Assembly (NCBI GenBank): GCA_946482165.1 | Contig: CAMLQS010000001.1 | Span: 1-56,657, forward strand | DNA length: 56,657 nt | Reading direction: 5' to 3' | Source: an uncultured Verrucomicrobiota bacterium | Lineage (GTDB): Bacteria; Verrucomicrobiota; Verrucomicrobiae; Opitutales; Opitutaceae | In this document: positions 17,368-25,808 of the stretch, one piece after another | Position numbering within the stretch: position 1 is the first letter of the stretch | How the letters are laid out: every line of letters begins with the position of its first letter | Translations under genes and position numbers: made by a program | Notes under the pieces: model-generated | The model's input: only the letters and a program-made list of their open reading frames with translations | Told to the model about the DNA's origin: nothing | The model's database searches: none

Positions 17368-17631
17368 ATGGCTGACCAAAAAACCATCGAACAGCGCGTC
17401 AAAGAGATCATCGTGAATCAGCTCAACGTGAACGAAGAGCAGATCACGCCCACCGCGTCCTTCTTGGACGACCTTGGCGCCGATTCCCTCGACACCGTCG
17501 AGCTGATCATGGCTTTCGAGGAGGAGTTTAAGGACGAGATCAAGGGCGAGATCCCTGAAGCCGACGCCGAGAAGCTCAAGACCGTCGGCCAAGTCGTCGA
17601 CTACATCAAGGGCAAGTCCGGCGCCGCCTAA
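17368..17631 (+). CDS. acpP: Acyl carrier protein
   Basis: An 87-residue acidic carrier protein. The phosphopantetheine serine is in [19 protein letters not shown], the canonical DSL motif. The N-terminus [18 protein letters not shown] and C-terminus [11 protein letters not shown] match type II fatty-acid ACPs. It is about ten residues longer than E. coli AcpP. It lies between fabG and fabF, and a hairpin after it (17673) may set its own transcript level. Confidence 0.96.
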   Translation: MADQKTIEQRVKEIIVNQLNVNEEQITPTASFLDDLGADSLDTVELIMAFEEEFKDEIKGEIPEADAEKLKTVGQVVDYIKGKSGAA

Positions 17632-17672
17632 GGCCAAATCCCTTCGGGGAAATTCAACTTCCCGCTCTTTCC

Positions 17673-17708
17673 GCGCCCGCTCCTTCATTGGAGCGGGCGC
17701 TTTCGTTT
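17673..17708 (+). terminator. Hairpin terminator/attenuator after acpP
   Basis: GCGCCCGCTCC (17673-17683) and GGAGCGGGCGC (17690-17700) form a perfect 11-bp stem with loop TTCATT and a short tail TTTCGTTT. It would end most acpP transcripts before fabF. The bases up to fabF (17709-17898) hold no gene I can support. Confidence 0.75.
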
Positions 17709-17898
17709 CCATGTCGGAACGTGGCGCTACGGCGCAGCCGTTTCGTTTTCACGATACGATTCCGTCGCTACGCGACACCGGCCACACCTCGTATTTCGCG
17801 CTTGTGACTCTTTTTTCGGCTATCGTCCGCTTCGTCGGACGGCCATCCCCGGCCTTGCCCTGCGGGGTGTCATCCCTTCACTTCCTCGCCTCTAAGTC

Positions 17899-19152
17899 AT
17901 GTCTCATCTCCCCGATTCCCAGCGCGTCGTAGTCACCGGCCTCGGCGTCATTCACGGCCTCGGCCAGAACGCCGACACCTTTTGGGCCAGCCTCGTGGCG
18001 GGCAAAAACGGCATCGACCGCGTCACCCAGTTTGATCCCGCACCGTTCGCCACCCAGATGGGCGCCGAGGTCAAAGGCTGGAACGTCGAGGAGCACATGG
18101 ACCCCAAGGAAGCGCGTCGCAACGACCGCTACACGCACTTCGGCTACTGCGCCGCCAAGCAGGCGTGGGCCGACTCCGGTCTCGCCATGGATACCGAGGA
18201 CCCCGACCGCGTCGGCGTGGTCATCGGCTCCGGCATCGGCGGCATGCTCACTTACGAAACCCAGTGCCGTAAGCTCCACGAGCAAGGTCCGCGCAAAGTC
18301 TCGCCCTTCACGATTCCCTCTCTGATCGGCAACATCTGCTCCGGCATCGTCGCCATCGAGCTCGGCGCTCGCGGCCCGAACTTCGGCATCGTCTCCGCCT
18401 GCGCCACCGGCACGCATGCCATCGGCGAATCCATGCACATGATCCGTCGCGGCGACGCCGACGTCATGATCGCGGGAGGCACCGAGGCCGCCATCACGCC
18501 CTTCGCCTACGCCAGTTTTTGCGCCATGAAGGCCATGAGCACGCGCAACGACGACCCGACGAACTCCTGCCGCCCCTTCTCCATGGGGCGCGACGGTTTC
18601 GTGATGGGCGAGGGCGCCGGCGTTCTCGTTCTCGAATCGCTCGAACACGCGAAGAAGCGCGGCGCCCGCATCTACTGCGAGGTCGCCAGCTACGCCGCCA
18701 CCGCCGACGCGCACCACATCACGATGCCCGATCCGGAGGGCAAGGGCCTCGGCGCCGCCATGACCCGCGCGCTCAAGGGCGCCGGCGCCACCATCGAGCA
18801 GATCGGCTACATCAACGCCCACGGCACCAGCACCCCTTACAACGACAAGTTCGAGACCCTCGCCATCAAGCGCGTCTTCGGCGAGCAGGCCAAGAAACTG
18901 GCTGTCAGCTCCACCAAGTCCATGACCGGCCACCTCCTCGGCGGCGCCGGAGGCATCGAGAGTGTCATCTGCGCCAAGACCCTCCAAACGCAGACCCTCG
19001 CGCCCACGATCAACCTCCACGAGCCCGATGCGGAGTGCGATCTCGACTACGTTCCGAACGTCGCGCGCCAGGTTTCCGGCCTCACCACCGTGTTGAGCAA
19101 CAACCTCGGCTTCGGCGGCCAGAACGCCGCCGCGGTGTTCAAGGCGATCTGA
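17899..19152 (+). CDS. fabF: 3-oxoacyl-ACP synthase II (KAS II)
   Basis: A 417-residue condensing enzyme that extends acyl-ACP with malonyl-ACP. The catalytic cysteine lies in VSACATGTHAIGE, and the two histidines in NAHGTSTPYND and SMTGHLLGGAGG. VVTGLGVIHGLGQN opens the protein and SNNLGFGGQNAAAVF closes it. The gene follows acpP after 267 bp that include a terminator, so it may have its own promoter. A terminator follows at 19210. Confidence 0.96.
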   Translation: MSHLPDSQRVVVTGLGVIHGLGQNADTFWASLVAGKNGIDRVTQFDPAPFATQMGAEVKGWNVEEHMDPKEARRNDRYTHFGYCAAKQAWADSGLAMDTEDPDRVGVVIGSGIGGMLTYETQCRKLHEQGPRKVSPFTIPSLIGNICSGIVAIELGARGPNFGIVSACATGTHAIGESMHMIRRGDADVMIAGGTEAAITPFAYASFCAMKAMSTRNDDPTNSCRPFSMGRDGFVMGEGAGVLVLESLEHAKKRGARIYCEVASYAATADAHHITMPDPEGKGLGAAMTRALKGAGATIEQIGYINAHGTSTPYNDKFETLAIKRVFGEQAKKLAVSSTKSMTGHLLGGAGGIESVICAKTLQTQTLAPTINLHEPDAECDLDYVPNVARQVSGLTTVLSNNLGFGGQNAAAVFKAI

Positions 19153-19209
19153 TCGGCGACGGATAAGCGGGTGAGGGCTTCGGCCCGTTTGACCTTCTAC
19201 AGTTGCAGA

Positions 19210-19240
19210 AACGCCGCATGCCGCTTGTCAGCGGCGTTTT
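19210..19240 (+). terminator. Terminator after fabF
   Basis: AACGCCGC (19210-19217) pairs with GCGGCGTT (19231-19238), then TTTC. It lies 58 bp after the fabF stop. Confidence 0.7.
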
Positions 19241-19301
19241 CGCTCGGCTGAAAGGACCGATGTCTTTCTCGGGCATCCGTCCTTCTTCGTTCATCACCTG
19301 C

Positions 19302-20819
19302 ATGCGCAGGCATTTTGGCGCCCTAGCCGCGTTGTGCCTCCTCGCGCTCGCGTCGGGGCCTTCCAATGTCGAGGGGGGCGTGGTCGACGGTATCCAAGGC
19401 AAGTTCACGATGACGCCGGTCCACCCTCCGCCTGATATCGTGCAGCACCCGCTGTCCGTCGGCTCGCTGCCGGGCAAGCGCGTCAGCTTTACGGTGGTGG
19501 CGGAGAGTTACCTGAACCTTTCGGCGCTGACTTATCAGTGGTATTTCAATGACCAGCCCATCGCCGGTGCGGCGGCCCAAAAAGCCGACTACTCATTCGT
19601 TGTCACCGCGGCGCGCGCCGGCAGCTACCATGTAGTGGTTAAAGACGTCGATGGCGCCTCGACCCCGAGCGACCCGGCCGAGCTCGTCGTTTATGCCAAG
19701 CCCAAGTTCACCACCCAACCCGTCGGCGTCACGCTCGATGCCGGCCAGCCGCTCACCTTGAGCACCGCCGCCACCGGCAACCCCGCGCCGACTTTTCAGT
19801 GGTTTCGCGACAACGTCGAAATCCCCGACGCCACTTCATCCACCTACTCTGTCGACTCGGTCGACGCTCTCGACACGGGACGTTACAAGGTTCGCGCCAC
19901 CAGCGCCGCGGGCACGACCTTCAGTCGAGTCGTATCCGTCGTGGTCCGCTCCGCCCCGCTCATCGTTGATTCGCCGGTCGATACCGACGCCTTTGTCGGC
20001 GTGCCTCTGCGGCTCTCGGTGACCGCCTTCGGGTTTCCCAAGCGGTCCTATCAATGGCGGTTCAACGGCAAACCCATCCCGGGGGCGAGCGCCGGGGTTT
20101 TTGTTCTCAAGCCAGCGCTCTCGAAGTCCGGTGTCTACGACGTGGTCGTCACCAACGCACTCGGTTCGGAAGTGAGCGAGCCGTTCACGGTTACCGTTTA
20201 TGCCGCACCGAAACTCGTCTTGGCCCCTGTCGGCGCAAACAAACGCGTCGGCCAGAGCCATGTGTTCCAAGTGGCTGCGCCCGCTTATCCGGCGCCCGCG
20301 TATCAATGGTTGAAGGATGGCGAGGAATTGCCGGGCCAGACGTTTGGAACTCTGGCGCTTTCGCCTCTGAAGTTGACGGACGATGGACTTTACTCGGTCC
20401 GAATTTCCAACGCGCTCGGCTCCTTTACCACCAAGCCTGTGAGGCTGCAGGTGGGGCTGGCGCCCTATGGCCCGGTAAAATCGTCGGAGTATCGCTTCAA
20501 TACCACCATTGTCTCGGACTTCGGGGATTCTCTTCGATTGAACCTGAAGTTCACCGTCGTGAACGGAAGCGTCGTCCGTATCTTCGATTACGACGACTAT
20601 ACCACCTCCGAGGACAAACTGGAGTTCACGCGCATCGGCAACGACCGCGTGAGAATGCGGTTCTATTTCACCGAGGACGGGACCAGGATGACCCTTGCGA
20701 CGAATTTCTATTTCGTGACGCCGACCAGCGGCAACGTCGTGGTCTCGGTGTCCGCGGCCGGCTATGGCGTCGTCGGGTCGGGCTCGAGTCCTTTCACCTA
20801 CACTGAGCCCGGCCTTTGA
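19302..20819 (+). CDS. Secreted protein of four Ig-like domains
   Basis: A 505-residue exported protein. The signal peptide is MRRHFGALAALCLLALASG. Four immunoglobulin-like domains follow at about 45-130, 130-215, 215-300 and 300-385. Each has the tyrosine/tryptophan pattern YQWYFND, FQWFRDN, YQWRFNG or YQWLKDG and ends with GxYxVxxx (GSYHVVVKDVDG, GRYKVRATSAAG, GVYDVVVTNALG, GLYSVRISNALG). A distinct C-terminal beta-rich region of about 120 residues ends the protein. Such proteins are common in Verrucomicrobiota as surface or secreted binders; the ligand is unknown. ATG 19302 is chosen because the signal peptide starts there. Confidence 0.82.
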   Translation: MRRHFGALAALCLLALASGPSNVEGGVVDGIQGKFTMTPVHPPPDIVQHPLSVGSLPGKRVSFTVVAESYLNLSALTYQWYFNDQPIAGAAAQKADYSFVVTAARAGSYHVVVKDVDGASTPSDPAELVVYAKPKFTTQPVGVTLDAGQPLTLSTAATGNPAPTFQWFRDNVEIPDATSSTYSVDSVDALDTGRYKVRATSAAGTTFSRVVSVVVRSAPLIVDSPVDTDAFVGVPLRLSVTAFGFPKRSYQWRFNGKPIPGASAGVFVLKPALSKSGVYDVVVTNALGSEVSEPFTVTVYAAPKLVLAPVGANKRVGQSHVFQVAAPAYPAPAYQWLKDGEELPGQTFGTLALSPLKLTDDGLYSVRISNALGSFTTKPVRLQVGLAPYGPVKSSEYRFNTTIVSDFGDSLRLNLKFTVVNGSVVRIFDYDDYTTSEDKLEFTRIGNDRVRMRFYFTEDGTRMTLATNFYFVTPTSGNVVVSVSAAGYGVVGSGSSPFTYTEPGL

Positions 20820-20881
20820 GCGGGGCGCCTCCGGGCTTGTGCAGGGCCGCCGCCAAGCCGTAGCGTGTCGGGTTTCTCACC

Positions 20882-22540
20882 ATGTCACGCATCGTCGCCA
20901 TCGTCGGACGCCCCAATGTGGGCAAGAGCCGCTTGTTTAACCGGCTCACGCGGTCGCGCATCTCGATCGTGCACGACCAGCCCGGCGTCACCCGCGACGT
21001 CGTCTCGGCCGACGTCAAGGACGGCGCCTACACCCTTCTCGACACCGGCGGGCTCGGCCTCCGGGGCGGCGATTCTCCCGCCGAGCTGACCAAGGCCTCC
21101 GAGAAGCAGGTCGATTTCGCCATCGAGGCCGCCGACCTCATCCTCTTCGTCGTCGACGGGTTGGAGGGCTTCACCGCTCTCGACACGCAGATCGCGACGC
21201 GCCTGCGCCGCGCGAAGAAGAACGTCGTCCTCGTGGTCAACAAAGCCGACTTCAGCGACGACAAGATCGATCTAGGCGAAGCCTTCCGCCTCGGCCTGGG
21301 CGAACCTGTCCGCGTCTCCGCCGAGCATGGCCGCGGCGAGGGCGATCTCCGCGACGCCATCATCGCGAAAATCGGCCCCGCGCCCGAACCCGACGTCACC
21401 TTGTCCCCGGCCGCGGACGGCGAGGCCGAAGCCGATTCCGACGAGCGCCTGCCCGACACCGATCCCGACGGAAACCCACTGCCCGTCGCGCTCCCCGGCC
21501 GCCGCGATCCCTCGATCCCCCTCTGCGTTTCCTTCATCGGTCGGCCCAATGTCGGCAAATCCTCGCTCAGCAACCGGCTCCTCGGCAGCGATCGCCTGAT
21601 CGTGTCCGCCATCTCCGGCACGACGCGCGACGCCGTCGAGATCCCCTTCATTTTCAAAGGCCGCAACGGCAAGGAATACCCCTTCCGTCTGATCGACACC
21701 GCGGGTATCAAGGCGCAGACCAAACTCGCCTCGCCCGTCGAGTATTTCTCCCGCCTCCGCTCGCTCGACGCCATCAGCAAGTGCGACGTCGTTTTCCTCG
21801 TGCTCGACGCCGTCGACGGCGTGACCGCGCAGGACAAGGCCATCGCCGGCGAGGCCATCAAGGAGCGCAAGCCGATCATCATCATCATCAATAAATGGGA
21901 CGTCGTGAAGGAGGCGTTCCGCAAGGGGCTCGACCCGGACTGCGCTCCGGAGGAAGCGATCCACGATTTCAAAAACGAGCGCGAATACCGCGCCAAATAC
22001 GAGCGCTCCATCCGCGACCGCCTTTTCTTCACCCCGGGCGCGCCGATCCTCTTCGTGTCCGCCGTGAGCGGCTACGAGGTCGACCGCATGCTCAACGCCG
22101 CCGTGCAGCTCAATCGCGCGCTCGAGAAGAAAATTCCCACGGCGAAGCTCAACGCCGTCATCGGCGATCTCGCGGAACGCGTGCCCGCGCCCGCCATCGG
22201 CGGCAAACGCTTCCGAGTCTACTACGCGGTGCAGACCGGCGTGCGTCCTTTCCGCATAAAACTGTTCTGCAACCGCGAGGACAAACTCTCCGAGCAATAC
22301 CGCCGTTATCTCGAGGCCGGCATGGTCAAGGAGTTCGGCCTCGACGGCTGCCCCGTGTATTTCGACCTCGTCGGCAAACCCAAGCACACGCCGAACACGC
22401 CCTACACCGGCAAGGCCGCCATGGCCGAGCAACGTCGCCTCAAGAACGAGGAGTCCAGCATCCCGAGGTGGAAGGTGAAGGAGACCCGCGAAGCCCAGGG
22501 CCTCGGCGAAGCTTTCCCGTATGAAACTCTCGAAGATTGA
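20882..22540 (+). CDS. der: Ribosome biogenesis GTPase Der (EngA)
   Basis: A 552-residue double-GTPase needed for 50S assembly. The first G domain shows GRPNVGKSRLFNRL, DTGGL and NKAD; the second shows GRPNVGKSSLSNRLLG, DTAGI and NKWD. A KH-like C-terminal domain (YYAVQTGVRPFRIKLFCN) follows. The protein is longer than typical Der (about 440-490) because of an acidic linker between the G domains and a charged C-terminal tail. Its last 20 bases overlap the start of the next gene, implying translational coupling. Confidence 0.94.
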   Translation: MSRIVAIVGRPNVGKSRLFNRLTRSRISIVHDQPGVTRDVVSADVKDGAYTLLDTGGLGLRGGDSPAELTKASEKQVDFAIEAADLILFVVDGLEGFTALDTQIATRLRRAKKNVVLVVNKADFSDDKIDLGEAFRLGLGEPVRVSAEHGRGEGDLRDAIIAKIGPAPEPDVTLSPAADGEAEADSDERLPDTDPDGNPLPVALPGRRDPSIPLCVSFIGRPNVGKSSLSNRLLGSDRLIVSAISGTTRDAVEIPFIFKGRNGKEYPFRLIDTAGIKAQTKLASPVEYFSRLRSLDAISKCDVVFLVLDAVDGVTAQDKAIAGEAIKERKPIIIIINKWDVVKEAFRKGLDPDCAPEEAIHDFKNEREYRAKYERSIRDRLFFTPGAPILFVSAVSGYEVDRMLNAAVQLNRALEKKIPTAKLNAVIGDLAERVPAPAIGGKRFRVYYAVQTGVRPFRIKLFCNREDKLSEQYRRYLEAGMVKEFGLDGCPVYFDLVGKPKHTPNTPYTGKAAMAEQRRLKNEESSIPRWKVKETREAQGLGEAFPYETLED

Positions 22541-23438
22541 TATCGGAGGCGTCGAGGGCCTCCGCCTTGAAACCGGCGCGTTCGCTCTCGACGTCATGAT
22601 CGGCGCCGGCCCGCGCATCACCGCCTTCGCCTCCAAAAAGGGCAAGGCCGGCAATCTCTTCTGGGAGATGTCCGACGCCGACGAGCCCGGCTTCGACACC
22701 GGCCTGAAACTCCGCGGCGGCCACCGTCTCTGGCATGCGCCCGAGGCCTACCCGCGCACCTATCAGGCGGACAACGAGACCCTCGCATTCAAGCCGGTGA
22801 AAAACGGCATCGCGCTCGCTCAGCCTGTCGAGCCCGCCACCGGAATCCAAAAGGCGCTGAAGATCGAGGTCCTCGGCGAGCGCACCGTGCGCGTGACGCA
22901 CGCCCTCACCAACCACGGCGTCTGGCCCGTGGAGACCGCCTGCTGGGCGCTCACCATGCTCCGCCCCGGCGGCTACGCCGTGGTGCCGCTCCTCCCGAAA
23001 GGCGACCACGCCAAGGGCGACTTTCTCCCCACCTACACGCTGGTGCCCTGGAGCTACACCGATCTCTCGCACGAGGTCTGGGATCTGCATCGCGACTACG
23101 TCGGCATCGACGTGCCCGCCGCCCCCGGCCCGCAAAAGCTCGGCCTGAGCAACTACCCCGGCTGGTCCGCCTACTGGCTCGGCGGCACCGCCTTCGTGAA
23201 GCACGCCGCCGTCGTCGCCGGAGCCGTGTATCCGGACAATGGATGCGCGTTCGAGACGTTCACCAACGGCAAGATGTGCGAGCTCGAGACCCTGAGCCCG
23301 CTCGTGAAGCTCGCCCCCGGCGATTCCGTCCAGCACGTCGAGCACTGGACGGTGGTCGACGGCCTCAAGGAACCCGCCACCGACGGCGCCTTCGCCGCGC
23401 TCGCCGGCGAGGTCGCGAAGTGGGTCAAAACGCTCTGA
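22521..23438 (+). CDS. Galactose mutarotase-like protein (DUF4380 type)
   Basis: A 305-residue cytoplasmic protein with the beta-sandwich pattern of the aldose-epimerase superfamily: EGLRLETGAFALDVMIGAGP at the start, RGGHRLWHAPEAYPRTY near residue 65 and FVKHAAVVAGAVYPDNGC near 225. It most resembles the DUF4380 group, whose substrate is not established. It overlaps der by 20 bp, so both are likely translated from one mRNA. A hairpin repeat begins directly after its stop codon. Confidence 0.72.
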   Translation: MKLSKIDIGGVEGLRLETGAFALDVMIGAGPRITAFASKKGKAGNLFWEMSDADEPGFDTGLKLRGGHRLWHAPEAYPRTYQADNETLAFKPVKNGIALAQPVEPATGIQKALKIEVLGERTVRVTHALTNHGVWPVETACWALTMLRPGGYAVVPLLPKGDHAKGDFLPTYTLVPWSYTDLSHEVWDLHRDYVGIDVPAAPGPQKLGLSNYPGWSAYWLGGTAFVKHAAVVAGAVYPDNGCAFETFTNGKMCELETLSPLVKLAPGDSVQHVEHWTVVDGLKEPATDGAFAALAGEVAKWVKTL

Positions 23439-23439
23439 T

Positions 23440-23545
23440 TTAAACCACGGAGAACACGGAGGGCACGGAGAGACGGATTGAGAGACGGAGCCCATGCTCT
23501 GGTTTCTCCTCCGTGTTCTCCGTGCCCTCCGTGGTTTAATCTTCT
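23440..23545. repeat. Hairpin repeat of 9-nt NNCACGGAG units
   Basis: The left arm AAACCACGGAG AACACGGAG GGCACGGAG (from 23441) is matched by a right arm (about 23506-23540) that reads, inverted, AAACCACGGAG GGCACGGAG AACACGGAG. The order of the last two units is swapped between arms. The element starts one base after the stop codon of the mutarotase-like gene and ends shortly before fmt. Confidence 0.85.
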
Positions 23546-23554
23546 GACAAAACC

Positions 23555-24556
23555 ATGCCGCGCCCCCGCACCGTTTTTCTTGGTTCCGACGCCATTTCGC
23601 TGCCGCTCCTCGATTGGCTCGTCGGGCCGGAAGGCTCCGCGCTCGTCGAGCTGACCGCGGTATACACCCAGCCCGACCGTCCCGTCGGCCGCGGCCAAAA
23701 GATCCAGGCCAACGCGATCAAGCAATGGGCGCTCGCCCGCGGTTTGCCTGTCCACCAGCCGGAAAAGATCACGCCCGAGGTCCGCGCCTCCTACGCCGCG
23801 TCCGCGCCCGACCTCGCGCTCGTCATGGCCTACGGGCACATCCTGCGCGACGATTTCATCGCCGTGCCTCCGCTCGGCACGCTCAATTTTCACGCCTCGC
23901 TGTTGCCGCGTTACCGCGGCGCCTCGCCGATCCAGACCTCGGTCGCCCAGGGCGAACCCGAGACCGGCGTGTCGCTCATGCGCATAGTGCGCCAGCTCGA
24001 CGCCGGCCCGGTCGCCGACCGCGAGGCCGTGCATATTGATCGACTCGATACGGCGTCGGAGATCGAGCAAAAGCTCGCCGGAGCCTGCGCGCCGTTGCTC
24101 GCCCGCGCCCTGCCGCGCCTGCTTCGCGGCGAACTCGCCTTCGTCGAGCAGGACCACGCCGCCGCCACCTTTTGCCGCAAGCTGACCAAGGACGACGCAG
24201 CGCTCGATTTCGCGGCGCCCGCCGCCGCGCTGGCCGCCCGCATCAACGGCCTCAACCCCTGGCCCGCCGCGCAGGTGGAGTGGCAGGGCCAGCCGCTGAA
24301 GTTCGGGCTCGCGGACGCCGTCGACGGTTCCGCCGCGCCCGGCGTGGTTGCGGGCACCGACGCCGAGGGACTTCTCATCGGCACCGTTGCAGGGCTGCTT
24401 CGCGTGCGTCGTCTTCAGAAACCCGGCGGCAAGATGCTCCCCGCCGCCGACTTTCTCCGCGGCGGCCCCATCGCCCCCGGCACCGTGTTCGCCTCGCGGC
24501 CGATGGCGCCGCTCGTGGATACGAAGCCTTTCCCGGTCCTGAAAAAGGCTCTCTGA
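23555..24556 (+). CDS. fmt: Methionyl-tRNA formyltransferase
   Basis: A 333-residue enzyme that formylates initiator Met-tRNA with 10-formyl-THF. The N-terminal formyltransferase domain contains VFLGSDAISLPLL, the QPDRPVGRGQKIQ loop, and the catalytic HASLLPRYRGASPI with PETGVSLMRIVRQLDAGPV. The C-terminal OB-like domain begins near residue 205 (FCRKLTKDDAALDF, INGLNPWPAAQVEW). Length is normal. No peptide deformylase gene is adjacent, although it often is in other genomes. Confidence 0.95.
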   Translation: MPRPRTVFLGSDAISLPLLDWLVGPEGSALVELTAVYTQPDRPVGRGQKIQANAIKQWALARGLPVHQPEKITPEVRASYAASAPDLALVMAYGHILRDDFIAVPPLGTLNFHASLLPRYRGASPIQTSVAQGEPETGVSLMRIVRQLDAGPVADREAVHIDRLDTASEIEQKLAGACAPLLARALPRLLRGELAFVEQDHAAATFCRKLTKDDAALDFAAPAAALAARINGLNPWPAAQVEWQGQPLKFGLADAVDGSAAPGVVAGTDAEGLLIGTVAGLLRVRRLQKPGGKMLPAADFLRGGPIAPGTVFASRPMAPLVDTKPFPVLKKAL

Positions 24557-24619
24557 GGTCCCGCCAGGCACGGCCGCCCATTCGCGATTCGCCGTTCGGT
24601 CCGCGTCTTGCCCGGTCGT

Positions 24620-25651
24620 TCACCGCCACTCCGGGAGGGGGCGGTAGTTGGTCGGATACATGTTGAGATACTGCACGATCCGCGGTTGCTGTCCGTGGTT
24701 CGGACTCGCCCCGTGCGGAAGCTTGTGATCCCAGATCACGAGATCGCCCGCGCGTCCGCCGATCCGTTTCACGCCGAACGCATGCAAGTCCTCCCGCCGC
24801 GGATCGCGGTCCGACGGCAGGCTGTCCAGCCATGCGTCCAGCCGCCGGTGAAACCCCGGCACGCAGCGAAACGCCCCCTGCTCCGGCGGCGTGTCGGTGA
24901 GATAGAGGATGCCCTGCGTCCCAAACGGAATCGGCCGCGCCAGGCTCACATCCCAGTGCAGGTCGGACGCCCGGAACTGCGCGCCCGGCTGCAGCGGCGC
25001 ATTGAAACCCCCGCGGTCGCACGAGACCCAGAGGTCCGCCGTGCCCCAGAGCTGCGCGAAGGCCTTGTGAATCCGCGGCGACTCGCGATTCGCCGTGAAC
25101 GCCGGGTCCTGAAACAGATTCGACATGATCCCCTGCGCCAGCGGCACGTGCCACGTCGCGGGATCGTCCGGGTTCGCGCCGAGATGCCGCCAGATCGCCT
25201 GTTCGGCCGCGCGACGCGACGCCTCCGACACCGCGTCGTGCAAAACCACATATCCGTGCTCCTCCCAGTGTGCGAGGTCCTCCGCGCCCAAGACCGGCGG
25301 CATCGCCTCGATCTCCGCCAGCCGGCGCCGCGTCGCCTCCGGCACCGGCGCATCCGTCATCGCCGCGTTGATCCGCTCGACCCGCGCCGGCGTCGGCGCG
25401 CCCGCCGTATCCACGATCCACTGCTCGAACGCCTCGAACGTCGTCCCGTGCTGCAACAGATACGACCGCGACTGCTCCAGCCCGAGGCCGAGCGCATCCG
25501 TCAGCAGCATCTCGCGCTGCGTCTCGACGTGGTCGTGCGGCGCCGTTCCGCGCCGCTTCGCGAGCGTGCGAGCCCAGAAACGTTTCAGTTGATAGACGCC
25601 CAGAACGCCCGTTTCCGTGGCGGCTGGCAGGAGTAAATCAGGCGCAGACAT
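24620..25651 (-). CDS. Phytanoyl-CoA dioxygenase (PhyH) family protein
   Basis: A 343-residue Fe(II)/2-oxoglutarate-dependent oxygenase of the PhyH superfamily. The iron-binding His-x-Asp is in DLHWDVSLARP, the distal histidine in WDHKLPHGASPNHG and the 2-oxoglutarate arginine in QPRIVQYLNMYP. The family hydroxylates diverse small molecules and the substrate here is unknown. An N-terminal helical region of about 120 residues precedes the catalytic core. It is the third gene of a minus-strand run with the CVNH-containing protein, but a strong hairpin (25757) lies between them. An in-frame ATG at 25675 would add eight residues. Confidence 0.8.
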   Translation of the reverse strand: MSAPDLLLPAATETGVLGVYQLKRFWARTLAKRRGTAPHDHVETQREMLLTDALGLGLEQSRSYLLQHGTTFEAFEQWIVDTAGAPTPARVERINAAMTDAPVPEATRRRLAEIEAMPPVLGAEDLAHWEEHGYVVLHDAVSEASRRAAEQAIWRHLGANPDDPATWHVPLAQGIMSNLFQDPAFTANRESPRIHKAFAQLWGTADLWVSCDRGGFNAPLQPGAQFRASDLHWDVSLARPIPFGTQGILYLTDTPPEQGAFRCVPGFHRRLDAWLDSLPSDRDPRREDLHAFGVKRIGGRAGDLVIWDHKLPHGASPNHGQQPRIVQYLNMYPTNYRPLPEWR

Positions 25652-25756
25652 AGGGATGAGGCTTCCCCACGCCAACGTCCGACGCCGCCGTGTGCAAGCG
25701 CGGGCTCCCGTCGTTTTGCGCGATCCCGATCACCGGCAGGGAGCCTGTTTCGGCAC

Positions 25757-25791
25757 CGAGTATCCGCTCGCCGCGCGCGAGCGGATACTCG
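25757..25791. repeat. 15-bp perfect inverted repeat downstream of the CVNH-protein gene
   Basis: CGAGTATCCGCTCGC (25757-25771) and its exact complement (25777-25791) are separated by CGCGC. It starts 18 bp after the stop codon of the 882-residue protein gene. There is no T-run on either strand, so it may be a transcript-protecting 3' hairpin or an operator. Confidence 0.6.
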
Positions 25792-25808
25792 AATTCCGCA
25801 TTTTGGCG

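Noticed and set aside
17711..17932. 73-codon frame between acpP and fabF
   Set aside because: It starts just after a hairpin, overlaps the fabF start and shows no conserved pattern.
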